Of a stretch of DNA of 35,910 bases, positions 17,101-23,485 are shown piece after piece (positions within the stretch are counted from its first letter, which is position 1; every line of letters begins with the position of its first letter). Below the pieces are notes generated by a model. It saw only the letters and a program-made list of their open reading frames with translations, was not told where the DNA came from and did not search any database. Position numbers and translations under genes: made by a program. This DNA comes from Actinoplanes campanulatus (GTDB lineage Bacteria > Actinomycetota > Actinomycetes > Mycobacteriales > Micromonosporaceae). The stretch lies in contig NZ_BMPW01000044.1 of NCBI RefSeq assembly GCF_014647795.1, positions 1-35,910 of the forward strand, written 5' to 3'.

Positions 17101-18242
17101 GAGACATCGCCTACATCCTCTACCAACGCGGCGAATACGACGAAGCACTCCGCATCCACCACGAACGCCAACTACCCGTCTACCAACGCCTCGGCGACAT
17201 CCGCGAAACCGCCATCACCTGGGGAAAGATCGCGGACATCCTCTACCGGCGCGGCGAATACGACGAAGCACTCCGCATCAGCCACGAACGCGAACTACCC
17301 GTCTACCAACGCCTCGGCGACACCCGCTCCGCCGCCATCACCTGGGGAAAGATCGCCGACATCCTCTACCAACGCGGCGAATACGACGAAGCACTCCGCA
17401 TCCGCCACGAACGCCAACTACCCGTCTACCAACGCCTCGGCGACACCCGCTCCGCCGCCATCACCTGGGGAAACATCGCGGACATCCTCTACCGGCGGGG
17501 CGAATACGACGAAGCACTCCGCATCCGCCACGAACGCCAACTACCCGTCTACCAACGCCTCGGCGACACCCGCTCCACCGCGGTCACCTGGGGACAGATC
17601 GCCGACATCCTCTACCGGCGCGGCGAATACGACGAAGCACTCCGCATCCGCCACGAACGCCAACTACCCGTCTACCAACGCCTCGGCGAAACCCGCTCCA
17701 CCGCCATCACCTGGGGAAACATCGCCAAAATCCTCCACCAACGCGGCGAATACGACGAAGCACTCCGCATCCACCACGAACGCCAACTACCCGTCTACCA
17801 ACGCCTCGGCGACACCCGCGAAACCACCGTCACCTGGGGACAGATCGCCGACATCCTCCACCAACGCGGCGAATACGACGAAGCACTCCGGATCCGCCAG
17901 GAGGAGGTACTGCCAGCCTTCGAGCGGTTGAACGACTTGGACGGCATCGCGAATGCCACCTGGGGTATCGCGGAGATCCAACTGGATCGCCAGGAATTTG
18001 AAGCCGCGGTGCCTAACGTTGTCAAAGCATTCCAGATCCTCCAGCACCTGCAACGACCCGACGGTCTCGCGATTGTCGGCAACATCCTCGGTCAAATCCT
18101 GATCGCCTATGGCGAGACGGACACTGCGCGGCAGGTACTGGAGACGAGCCGCGCCGCAGCCCGCAAGATCGCAGCTACCGAGATAGAGCAACATTTAGGC
18201 GAGTTGCTGCGGGAACTCGATCAGGGTCCCGAGAAGGAGTAG
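14130..18242 (+). CDS. CHAT protease - STAND NTPase - TPR protein (candidate defence protein)
   Basis: From ATG 14130 this is a 1,370-residue cytoplasmic protein. The CHAT (caspase-like) domain spans about 40-430, with catalytic His261 in LHLSCHG and Cys311 in LMFVSACLTAT, both intact. A STAND/AAA-type NTPase follows, with Walker A HGQGRLGKSS at 487-496 and Walker B LLLIIDDLEQ near 577-586. Then come a helical winged-helix-like region and a C-terminal TPR array (985-1271) of near-identical 41-residue units. STAND proteins with effector, ATPase and repeat sensor domains are typical of prokaryotic immunity. The prediction is ligand sensing by the TPRs, oligomerisation, and proteolysis of unknown substrates. 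The start is uncertain: ATG 14130 has no ribosome site, while homology seems to begin near RQIVVTADG (14223), where GTG 14232 is possible. At least three TTA codons (16128, 16794, 18195) are unusual for this genome. Confidence 0.88.
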   Translation: MAGRPGTRTARRERPPRDASSPPWKRGRIAVRQIVVTADGLRGCRCRVRRSARVVTGLVLDAAGFEVLVAGERVGSRRSLEASDVELLRQVTVRYVDAIHAHADDAVFLGLGRELFAWLDGGQRQLALLLDRAATPLMFEIQGPRAPSAAGWAVLRAPWEVLADQGGFLAADALRRFEVVRRLGRPSAAPPLDRFRLGLMFMASAPAGQHELDFEAEESAILTAVGDRQVDLVVEDTGDPDQLRLRWADLDGLPVLHLSCHGVNNWPAPAGGPRVPVLMMENEVGDGRPVTAAELVERLAVMPRLMFVSACLTATPADATGYLVPGPDHRSTDTEAGADVVVPVAHSLATELVTAGIPAVVGWDGSVTDGAATLFAQHLYQQLGSRQDLALAVGDARRKLLACDQPPLRADWHLARIWLGPAGGGPVVAGATKRQKVSAVHGTKTFLDLKRQHVPVASAHMFVGRRREMRQALRVLRGGEQAGVLLHGQGRLGKSSLAARLADRFPDRAVAVVFGDYTALGVLDAIMTAVQDNPDARVMIEARRAEVRDRPEALRWILVDLLAGPCTQNGKDHQRPLLLIIDDLEQVLEPRPDGPHRVGAGFAPVLAAVLQAFDPDRSDSRLMVTSRFVFALDGLEDRLAPVQLALLSEVAQRKLAVRQRAASPEELRETRAGLAARAMALSRGNPGLQDLVGLRLVYSPEVTPARAEQAVTDMETYLDQGDLPSDGEVRAFVENLALDTLIDQAGPDHVALLRALSLFDLPIPAPVTDLLETRTGGTVQRLCGLGLADTFPDPYSEAATAVAVNALAAARLTPLTEPEQIELATAVVQPLFAAWGDTEEQASWNPALDLQLTRLAVLADDPAVITLCAADAVWTLRSGPAARALALGLAAISILDRHGSPVPTPLLRQVADAAQVSGDGDTAAALFDRAVKQATTEGATADPLEHAQVIAEYARLLITRGELERAEQLLHQARDIFNTAHLDRETAVTWGDIAYILYQRGEYDEALRIHHERQLPVYQRLGDIRETAITWGKIADILYRRGEYDEALRISHERELPVYQRLGDTRSAAITWGKIADILYQRGEYDEALRIRHERQLPVYQRLGDTRSAAITWGNIADILYRRGEYDEALRIRHERQLPVYQRLGDTRSTAVTWGQIADILYRRGEYDEALRIRHERQLPVYQRLGETRSTAITWGNIAKILHQRGEYDEALRIHHERQLPVYQRLGDTRETTVTWGQIADILHQRGEYDEALRIRQEEVLPAFERLNDLDGIANATWGIAEIQLDRQEFEAAVPNVVKAFQILQHLQRPDGLAIVGNILGQILIAYGETDTARQVLETSRAAARKIAATEIEQHLGELLRELDQGPEKE
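14179..14193. promoter_or_regulatory. Inverted repeat near the CHAT gene start
   Basis: GTGACG-CAT-CGTCAC is a perfect inverted repeat with 6-bp arms. If translation begins at GTG 14232 it lies 38 bases upstream, in promoter/operator position; if it begins at ATG 14130 it is inside the coding region. A GGAAGCGGGGG purine stretch follows at 14200-14210. The site is a candidate operator and indirectly favours the shorter start. Confidence 0.3.
17082..17942 (+). repeat. Seven tandem 123-bp units encoding TPR repeats
   Basis: The conserved tgg codon recurs at 17097, 17220, 17343, 17466, 17589, 17712 and 17835, an exact 123-base period (41 codons). Each unit encodes the core TWGxIAxILxxRGEYDEALR followed by xxHERxLPVYQRLGxxR. 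Units differ at only a few bases and share the same codon choices, while the second half of the last unit and the following copy (tgg at 17961) are diverged. This indicates recent expansion or ongoing homogenisation of the sensor part of the CHAT-STAND protein. Confidence 0.95.
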
Positions 18243-18317
18243 GGCGCCCTACAGGCTGATGGCCCGGAGCTCCGTCGGCGAGGGACCATCGGTTCGGCCG
18301 TGATTGTCGCTTGCGGG

Positions 18318-18977
18318 TCAGGTGGAGCGGAGGCGGTAGCCGACTCCGCGGACGGTCTGGACCAGGTCGGGGTCGCCCAGTTTGTTGCGGAGGGAGGCGA
18401 CGTGGACCTCCAGGGTGTGTTTGCCGGACCAGGTGGTCTGCCAGACGTCCAGCATGATGCGCTCGCGGGTCAGGGCGATTCCGGGCTGGCGGGCCAGCGA
18501 CGCCAGGATGTCGAACTCCTTGCGGGTGAGGTTGACCGGCTCGCTGTCGACCGTGACCGTGCGGGCGCCGAGGTCGATGCGGAGCGGGCCGACCTCCACC
18601 ACCTGGGCCGGCGCGGGGGCGGAGCGCATGGTTCGCCGCAGGAGAGCCTCTATGCGGGCCTGCAGCTCGGCCATCGAGAAGGGCTTGACCACGTAGTCGT
18701 CGGCGCCGACTCGCAGGCCGGTCACCCGGTCGCGTTCCTCGCCTCGGGCGGTGACGGCGATGATGCCGAGGTTCTCGTTGCGGGCGCGAAGCACCCGGCA
18801 CACGTCGATGCCGTCGCCGTCGGGCAGGTTGAGGTCGAGCAGCACGAGGTCGCACGGGGCGGCCTCGAGCGCCGCGGTGGCCGTGGCGGCGTGTTCCACC
18901 GCGTAGCCGCGCCGTTGCAGCATCGAGGTCATCACCGCGCCCACCCGGTGGTCGTCCTCCACCAGCAAGATCCGCAT
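18318..18977 (-). CDS. OmpR/PhoB-family response regulator
   Basis: The 219-residue cytoplasmic DNA-binding regulator starts at an ATG preceded by GGGGA. The receiver domain has the acidic pair Asp8/Asp9, phospho-acceptor Asp48 (LVLLDLNLPDGDG), Thr76 and Lys98 (DDYVVKPFS). A winged helix follows from about 126, with LTRKEFDILASLARQPG, TRERIMLDVW and the closing VQTVRGVGYRLRS. It is the probable partner of the sensor kinase at 11558-12916, although 5.4 kb of opposite-strand DNA separates them; the usual order in actinobacteria is regulator then kinase in one operon. A perfect 16-bp palindrome lies 16 bases before its start. Confidence 0.93.
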   Translation of the reverse strand: MRILLVEDDHRVGAVMTSMLQRRGYAVEHAATATAALEAAPCDLVLLDLNLPDGDGIDVCRVLRARNENLGIIAVTARGEERDRVTGLRVGADDYVVKPFSMAELQARIEALLRRTMRSAPAPAQVVEVGPLRIDLGARTVTVDSEPVNLTRKEFDILASLARQPGIALTRERIMLDVWQTTWSGKHTLEVHVASLRNKLGDPDLVQTVRGVGYRLRST

Positions 18978-18992
18978 CGGTCCCCGGCCTTC

Positions 18993-19008
18993 CGTCGTTC
19001 GAACGACG
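18993..19008. promoter_or_regulatory. Perfect 16-bp palindrome upstream of the response regulator
   Basis: CGTCGTTCGAACGACG equals its own reverse complement over all 16 bases and lies 16 bases upstream of the regulator ATG, on the leader of its transcript. OmpR-type regulators usually bind direct repeats, so this may be the site of another dimeric repressor. It could also form a hairpin in the leader RNA next to the ribosome site. Confidence 0.5.
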
Positions 19009-19124
19009 CACGGTAGCCGCTGGATGTTTCCGGCGGCCACTCGGAGGATATTGGCCCTTGACAACCAGGTGCCGGTTTGTCGGCGACCCGGCAGCTCCGC
19101 CCGGTGGGTGCGGCAATGGCCGGA

Positions 19125-19141
19125 CCCGGCAGCGAGCCGGG
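19125..19141 (-). terminator. Short GC hairpin after the lcp-oxi operon
   Basis: CCCGGC-AGCGA-GCCGGG forms a 6-bp stem with a 5-base loop. It lies 55 bases beyond the stop of the small membrane protein that ends the leftward lcp-oxi transcript, in the 218-base gap before the response regulator start. There is no U-tract, so the terminator call is by position and structure only. Confidence 0.35.
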
Positions 19142-19195
19142 CCTGAGCTGCGGGAACGGCCGTGGTTGCGGTTGGCTACCGCGACGTCCGTACCC

Positions 19196-19495
19196 CTAAG
19201 AAGTCATTTTGAGGAGCGCGTTGCCGCCGAGCATGAGCACGTCGGCGCCGGCGACGAACGCCATGCACCGCCGGTAGAGGCGATCGGCGAGTTCCGGGTC
19301 GGTGGTGCCCCAGGCGCGGAACAGCAGGATGACGGCGCAGATCACCAGCGGCACCCCGCCGATGACCAGCAGCCAGCCCTCGCCGGGTGTGGTGCCCCGG
19401 GCCACCAGCATGGTCACCATCGTTGCCGGGAGGATCCCGAAGAACACCACGGCGAGTACGGCGTACCAGCGCAGCGGTGTGATCGTGTTCGTCAT
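19196..19495 (-). CDS. Small membrane protein at the end of the oxi operon
   Basis: The 99-residue protein starts at an ATG preceded by AAAGGTGG, 25 bases after the oxiA stop, so it is probably co-transcribed with lcp-oxiB-oxiA. Two strong hydrophobic segments are visible at about 11-31 (YAVLAVVFFGILPATMVTML) and 41-60 (WLLVIGGVPLVICAVILLF), with a third weaker one near 80-95 (CMAFVAGADVLMLGGNALL). No cysteine or histidine motif suggests a cofactor. The function is unknown. Position suggests a link to the molybdenum hydroxylase, for example anchoring or uptake, but this is speculation. Confidence 0.7.
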   Translation of the reverse strand: MTNTITPLRWYAVLAVVFFGILPATMVTMLVARGTTPGEGWLLVIGGVPLVICAVILLFRAWGTTDPELADRLYRRCMAFVAGADVLMLGGNALLKMTS

Positions 19496-19520
19496 CTGCC
19501 ACCTTTCGACCCGCGCGATC

Positions 19521-20000
19521 CTAACCGCCGGCCGCGGCGGCCGCCCTGATCGCCTCCCTGATGCGCGCGTAGGTGCCGCACCGGCAGATGTTGCGGATGC
19601 CGTCCAGGTCGGCGTCGGTGATCTCCCGGCCCTCGGCGGCGACCCGGCGCACCAGGTCGACGGCCGCCATGATCTGGCCGGGCTGGCAGTAGCCGCACTG
19701 CACCACGTCGTGGTCGAGCCAGGCCTGCTGCATCGGGTGCAGGTCGGCCCCGGCGGTGGCGGCCAGCCCTTCGATGGTGGTCACCTCGTCGCCGGGGCCC
19801 AGGTCGCGGACCGGTACGGCGCACGGGTTGAACGCGCGCCCGTTGAGATGGCTGGTGCAGGCCTTGCAGACGTTGATGCCGCAGCCGTACTTCGGGCCGG
19901 TGACGCCGAGGATGTCGCGCAGCACCCACAGCAGGCGCACGTCGCTGTCGACATCGACGGTGACCTGTTCACCGTTGACCCGGAAGGTGTGCTCAGGCAC
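19521..20000 (-). CDS. oxiA: 2Fe-2S subunit of molybdenum hydroxylase (OxiA/IorA-like)
   Basis: The 159-residue small subunit carries two [2Fe-2S] clusters. The ferredoxin-like N-terminal cluster uses Cys40, Cys45, Cys48 and Cys60 (YGCGINVCKAC...NPC). The C-terminal helical cluster uses Cys102 and Cys105 (QCGYCQPG) and Cys139 and Cys141 (ICRCG). All eight are present. It passes electrons from the molybdenum subunit encoded just upstream (oxiB stop is 14 bases before this GTG; GGGGG site). In Streptomyces sp. K30 the lcp rubber oxygenase gene is followed by oxiA/oxiB, a heterodimeric molybdenum hydroxylase thought to oxidise the aldehydes released from rubber; this gene fits that role. It has no signal peptide, so export would have to be together with the Tat-bearing OxiB. 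Whether the K30 letters A and B map this way is from memory. Confidence 0.85.
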   Translation of the reverse strand: MPEHTFRVNGEQVTVDVDSDVRLLWVLRDILGVTGPKYGCGINVCKACTSHLNGRAFNPCAVPVRDLGPGDEVTTIEGLAATAGADLHPMQQAWLDHDVVQCGYCQPGQIMAAVDLVRRVAAEGREITDADLDGIRNICRCGTYARIREAIRAAAAAGG

Positions 20001-20014
20001 TCAGACCCCCTGTT

Positions 20015-22243
20015 TCATCGGACATGGTCGAGTCCGTCGACCGGGGAGGCGGGAATCGGTGGGACGGTCGGTTTCGGCACGAACGACAGGGTGCCGTGGT
20101 TGATCGGGAAGGTGGTCGGCATGGTGCCGGTGGCCCGTCCGTAGGCGCAGGCGACCGCCGCCATGGCCGCTGACACGCCGAGTTCGCCGGCGCCGCCGGG
20201 CTGGTCGGAGTCGCTGGGCATGATGATGATCCGCAGGTCGGGCGGGGTGTTCCACTGCCGGGTGTAGAAGTAGTTGTCCCAGCTCGCCTCGAGGAAGTAG
20301 CCGTCGCGCAGGTGCAGGCTGGAGGTGAGGGCGAGCGCGATGCCGTCCATCACGCAGCCCATCATCTGTGCTTCCAGGCCGAGCGGATTGACCGCCAGGC
20401 CGACGTCGACGGCGAAAACTGCCCGGGTCACCCGGGGTCCGGCCACGCCGTCGCGGATGGGCCGGTTCACCGTCTCCGGCCGGCAGTCGATCTCGACGAG
20501 GCAGGCGCTGACGCCCTTGTACTCGGAGTGGAAGGCGATGCCCTGGGCCACCCCGGCCGGCAGTGCCCGCCCCCAGCCGCCGGCTTCGGCCGCGGCCCGC
20601 AGGACGGCCCGGGAGCGGTCGCCGCGGAGCAGGTCGTGGCGGAACCGGTACGGGTCGCGGCTCATCCGGGCGGCGACCTGGTCGACGACGAGTTCGCGGG
20701 CGCAGGTGGTGTCGGGTGAGTAGACGTTGCGCATGCTGCCGGTGTTGAAGCCTTTGCCGGTTTCGCTGAGCAGCCGGCTGTGGAGTCCGAAGTCGTACGG
20801 CGAGGTGTGGCTGAACTGGAAGAACGTCTGCGCGAACGCCTTGTCGCCGATCGGCAGTTTCGCGGCCATGGCGGTGAACAGTTCGCCGAGGCCGTGGCCC
20901 AGGTCGGTGGTGACGCTGGTGTGCCGTTGTTCGAAGCCGAGGACCAGGTTTCCGGCGTAGGCGATGCGCACCCGGGAGGTGGCCATCGGGTGGGTCCGGC
21001 CCTGCCGGGAGTCGTCGGCGCGGTGCCACATGAGTTTGACCGCCTTGCCGAGTTTTTGGGACAGTTCGGCGGCTTCCAGGGCGGCGTCGAAGAACAGTTT
21101 GCGGCCGAACGAGCCGCCGCCTTCGGTGACGTGCACGGTGACGGCGCTGACCGGCAGCCCGAGGCGGGCCGCGATGGTCTGCCTGGCGACGATCGGGGAC
21201 TTGAGGGCCGACCAGATCTCGGCGCGACCGCCGCGGACGTCGGCGATCGCGCAGTTGGGTTCGAGGGCGCTGTTGCTGCGGAAGTGGAAGGTGAACCGGC
21301 CCTCGACGTACGGGGTGATCGGCCGCGGCCCGAGGGGCAGTTCGGCCGATGCCAGCTCGCGCAGCACGGTGGTGTCGGACTTCCCCTCGACGGTGCCCGG
21401 TCTCCAGGTGACGCGCAGTGCGCGGACCGCGTCGATGCACTGGCCGAACGTGTCGGCGCGGACGGCGACGCCGGTGGAGATGGTGACCACGTCGGTGACG
21501 CCCGGCATGGCGCGGACCTCGTCGAGGTTGGCGACCGTGCCGGGTTTGCCGTTGATGGTGGGTGGCCGGCACACCATGGCGGGTTTGGCGCCGGGCACGG
21601 TCACGTCCATGGCGAACTTCTTGCGCCCGGTGACGGCGTCGCGGGCGTCGATGCGGCCGTGCGGGCGGCCGATGACGGTGAAGTCGTCCTTCGCGGTCAG
21701 TTCCACCGGTACGGCGAGGGTGCGCGGGCTGGCCGCCTTGGTGGCCAGTTCACCGATGCCGATCCGGCGGCCGTCACGGGTGCTGATGACGCCGTCGGCG
21801 AGCCGCAGGTCGCTGGAGCCGAACTCGGTGGCCGCCGCGGCGAGCAGGCGCTGACGGGCGACCGCCGCGGCCACCCGGATCGGGGTGTACGTGGCGATCG
21901 TCGTGTTCGAGCCCCCGGTCATCTGGTTGAACAGCAGTTCCGGGCGGGCGTCGGCCAGGGTGATCTTCACCCGGTGCAGGGGTACGGCCAGTTCCTCCGC
22001 GATGAGCATGGCGGTGGAGGTGGTGATGCCCTGCCCCACCTCCGCTCTGGGCAGGGCGAACGACACCGTGCCGTCGGCGTTGATCTCCACCGAGATCAGT
22101 CCGGAGGTGGGCAGCGCGGCGGCCGTCATGATGTCGTTGAGGTCGAGCAGTTCGGCCGCCTGCGCCTCGCCCGGGGAGGCGGCGGCCACCAGGACGGGGG
22201 CCGCCAGCACATATCCCAGGAACCGTCGCCGGGATGTCGTCAT
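20015..22243 (-). CDS. oxiB: Molybdopterin-binding subunit of aldehyde hydroxylase (OxiB/IorB-like), Tat-exported
   Basis: The 742-residue large subunit is of the xanthine dehydrogenase family, isoquinoline-1-oxidoreductase beta type. The N-terminus is a Tat signal (TSRRRFLGYVLAAPVLVAA, possible cleavage after EAQA). Cofactor-binding stretches include PRAEVGQGITTSTAMLIAEE, MTGGSNTT, EGGGSFGRKLFFDAALEAA and the closing GGAGELGVSAAMAAVACA, whose Glu in GAGELG is the conserved catalytic base. The ATG overlaps the stop of the second lcp gene (ATGA), giving tight coupling. The likely substrate is oligo-isoprenoid aldehyde produced by Lcp, oxidised to the acid; this comes from the gene context and the K30 precedent. 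IorB-type enzymes usually need no FAD subunit, yet a CoxM-like gene lies at 25473-26324. Confidence 0.9.
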   Translation of the reverse strand: MTTSRRRFLGYVLAAPVLVAAASPGEAQAAELLDLNDIMTAAALPTSGLISVEINADGTVSFALPRAEVGQGITTSTAMLIAEELAVPLHRVKITLADARPELLFNQMTGGSNTTIATYTPIRVAAAVARQRLLAAAATEFGSSDLRLADGVISTRDGRRIGIGELATKAASPRTLAVPVELTAKDDFTVIGRPHGRIDARDAVTGRKKFAMDVTVPGAKPAMVCRPPTINGKPGTVANLDEVRAMPGVTDVVTISTGVAVRADTFGQCIDAVRALRVTWRPGTVEGKSDTTVLRELASAELPLGPRPITPYVEGRFTFHFRSNSALEPNCAIADVRGGRAEIWSALKSPIVARQTIAARLGLPVSAVTVHVTEGGGSFGRKLFFDAALEAAELSQKLGKAVKLMWHRADDSRQGRTHPMATSRVRIAYAGNLVLGFEQRHTSVTTDLGHGLGELFTAMAAKLPIGDKAFAQTFFQFSHTSPYDFGLHSRLLSETGKGFNTGSMRNVYSPDTTCARELVVDQVAARMSRDPYRFRHDLLRGDRSRAVLRAAAEAGGWGRALPAGVAQGIAFHSEYKGVSACLVEIDCRPETVNRPIRDGVAGPRVTRAVFAVDVGLAVNPLGLEAQMMGCVMDGIALALTSSLHLRDGYFLEASWDNYFYTRQWNTPPDLRIIIMPSDSDQPGGAGELGVSAAMAAVACAYGRATGTMPTTFPINHGTLSFVPKPTVPPIPASPVDGLDHVR

Positions 22244-23463
22244 CCTTCGGGCCGGTTGATCGTCGGAATCTCGATCTTGGTCTCCTTGGCCTTGGTGAGG
22301 AACAGGAGGATGTACTGCCGGGCGGCCTCGTCCAGCACCCAGGCGACCTCGGGCACCAGCGGCAGCGGGATGAGCTTCTCCCGGAACTTGACCAGCAGCG
22401 GCCACGCGCGCGCGACGAGCGGCTCCCAGATCGGCTCGCGTTCGATCTGGTCCCAGTCGGACACCTGGTCGCCGACCAGGTAGCGGGCCAGGGCGTTGAC
22501 CAGTGGCCGGCTGATGCTGGCCGGGCTGGTCTGCTCGGCGAGCTGGCTGAGCAGGATGTCGGTGAGCTCGACGCCCTCCCGGGTGGGTCCCATGTTGGGC
22601 GGCAGCACCTGGTCGGACTGGGCGTTGGCGGCCGCCCAGGTGGCCGGGATGTATTCGTCGCGCACCCCGAGCATGTGTGCGGTGACCTGCCAGACGTGCA
22701 GGTAGGCCTGGGAGTCGGCGGCGCTGATCGGGACCTGCCACTCCCGCATCTTGCGCATCGCGTACGTGGGGAGCGTGTGCCAGGTGACCAGGATGTCCTC
22801 CTGGCTGATCGGGACGCCCCACTTCCAGTGCGGCGACTGTTGCAGCAGGTGCCGCACCGCTGCGTGGACCAGTCGCGTCTTGACCGCCTGGACGATGCAG
22901 TCGCCGTCCGGCCGGTACGCGTTGAGCGATCCGACCGAGAAGCCGAGGAGGCTGGTCTTGGCGACCCGGTCCTCCATGTCGGCGCCGCCCTTGGAGTAGT
23001 AGACCGACCACGCCTCCTTGGGGATGGCCGTGCTCAGCATGCCGCCGCCGACACCGTTGAGCAGGTTGAGATAGAGGCCGCGGGACTTGTTGAAGGTGGC
23101 CGCCGTCTCGAGTTTGGCGCGGTCCGCCCAGGACGGCAGTTCCCGCGCCTTCTCGATGAAGTCGACCAGGTAGCCGGGCAGTCCGTCGGGCAGCGGCTGG
23201 TCGTTGCGGGTCCAGTTCCACAACAGCCGGTTGACCTCGGGGACCGCGCCGCTGTCGAGCAGCTCGGCCGAGACCGGGTCGGCCTCGGTGTCCCAGATCT
23301 GGCGCGGGTCGGCGCCGGTGCCGCTGCCGGCGATCGAGGCGGTCGGCGACCAGGTCCAGGGTGAGACCTCGCGGGAGAAGGCCGGGGTGGGGAATCCGAA
23401 GGCGCCCATCGCACCCAGCGCCCCGCCCCCGACCAGTAGTTTGCGCCGGCTCAGCTCGGCCAT
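22240..23463 (-). CDS. lcp: Latex clearing protein (rubber oxygenase), second copy
   Basis: This 407-residue Tat-secreted b-type haem dioxygenase (DUF2236 family) cleaves poly-cis-1,4-isoprene endo-wise into oligo-isoprenoids with aldehyde and ketone ends. The Tat motif is SRRKLLVGGG with cleavage near TPAFS. Residues equivalent to the K30 Lcp active site are kept: Glu150 in IPKEAW, Arg166/Lys169/Thr170 in DRVAKT, and haem ligand His200 and Arg204 in RLVHAAVRHLL. The sequence diverges clearly from the first copy (for example GVGGGMLSTAIPKEAW against GLASGMMSTVIPKEAL), so the pair is an old duplication. The start has GAGGAGAG upstream, 22 bases after the first lcp stop, and the stop overlaps oxiB. 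Confidence 0.93.
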   Translation of the reverse strand: MAELSRRKLLVGGGALGAMGAFGFPTPAFSREVSPWTWSPTASIAGSGTGADPRQIWDTEADPVSAELLDSGAVPEVNRLLWNWTRNDQPLPDGLPGYLVDFIEKARELPSWADRAKLETAATFNKSRGLYLNLLNGVGGGMLSTAIPKEAWSVYYSKGGADMEDRVAKTSLLGFSVGSLNAYRPDGDCIVQAVKTRLVHAAVRHLLQQSPHWKWGVPISQEDILVTWHTLPTYAMRKMREWQVPISAADSQAYLHVWQVTAHMLGVRDEYIPATWAAANAQSDQVLPPNMGPTREGVELTDILLSQLAEQTSPASISRPLVNALARYLVGDQVSDWDQIEREPIWEPLVARAWPLLVKFREKLIPLPLVPEVAWVLDEAARQYILLFLTKAKETKIEIPTINRPEG

Positions 23464-23485
23464 GCTGTTCTCTCCTCTTAGGAAA

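Noticed and set aside
17082-17942. Periodic direct repeats that might suggest a CRISPR or satellite array
   Set aside because: The period is exactly 41 codons, units are in frame, contiguous and encode TPR helices; there are no spacers.
20780-22483. Plus-strand open frame opposite oxiB
   Set aside because: Composition is typical of a shadow frame; the minus-strand oxiB with Tat signal and molybdenum motifs explains the region.
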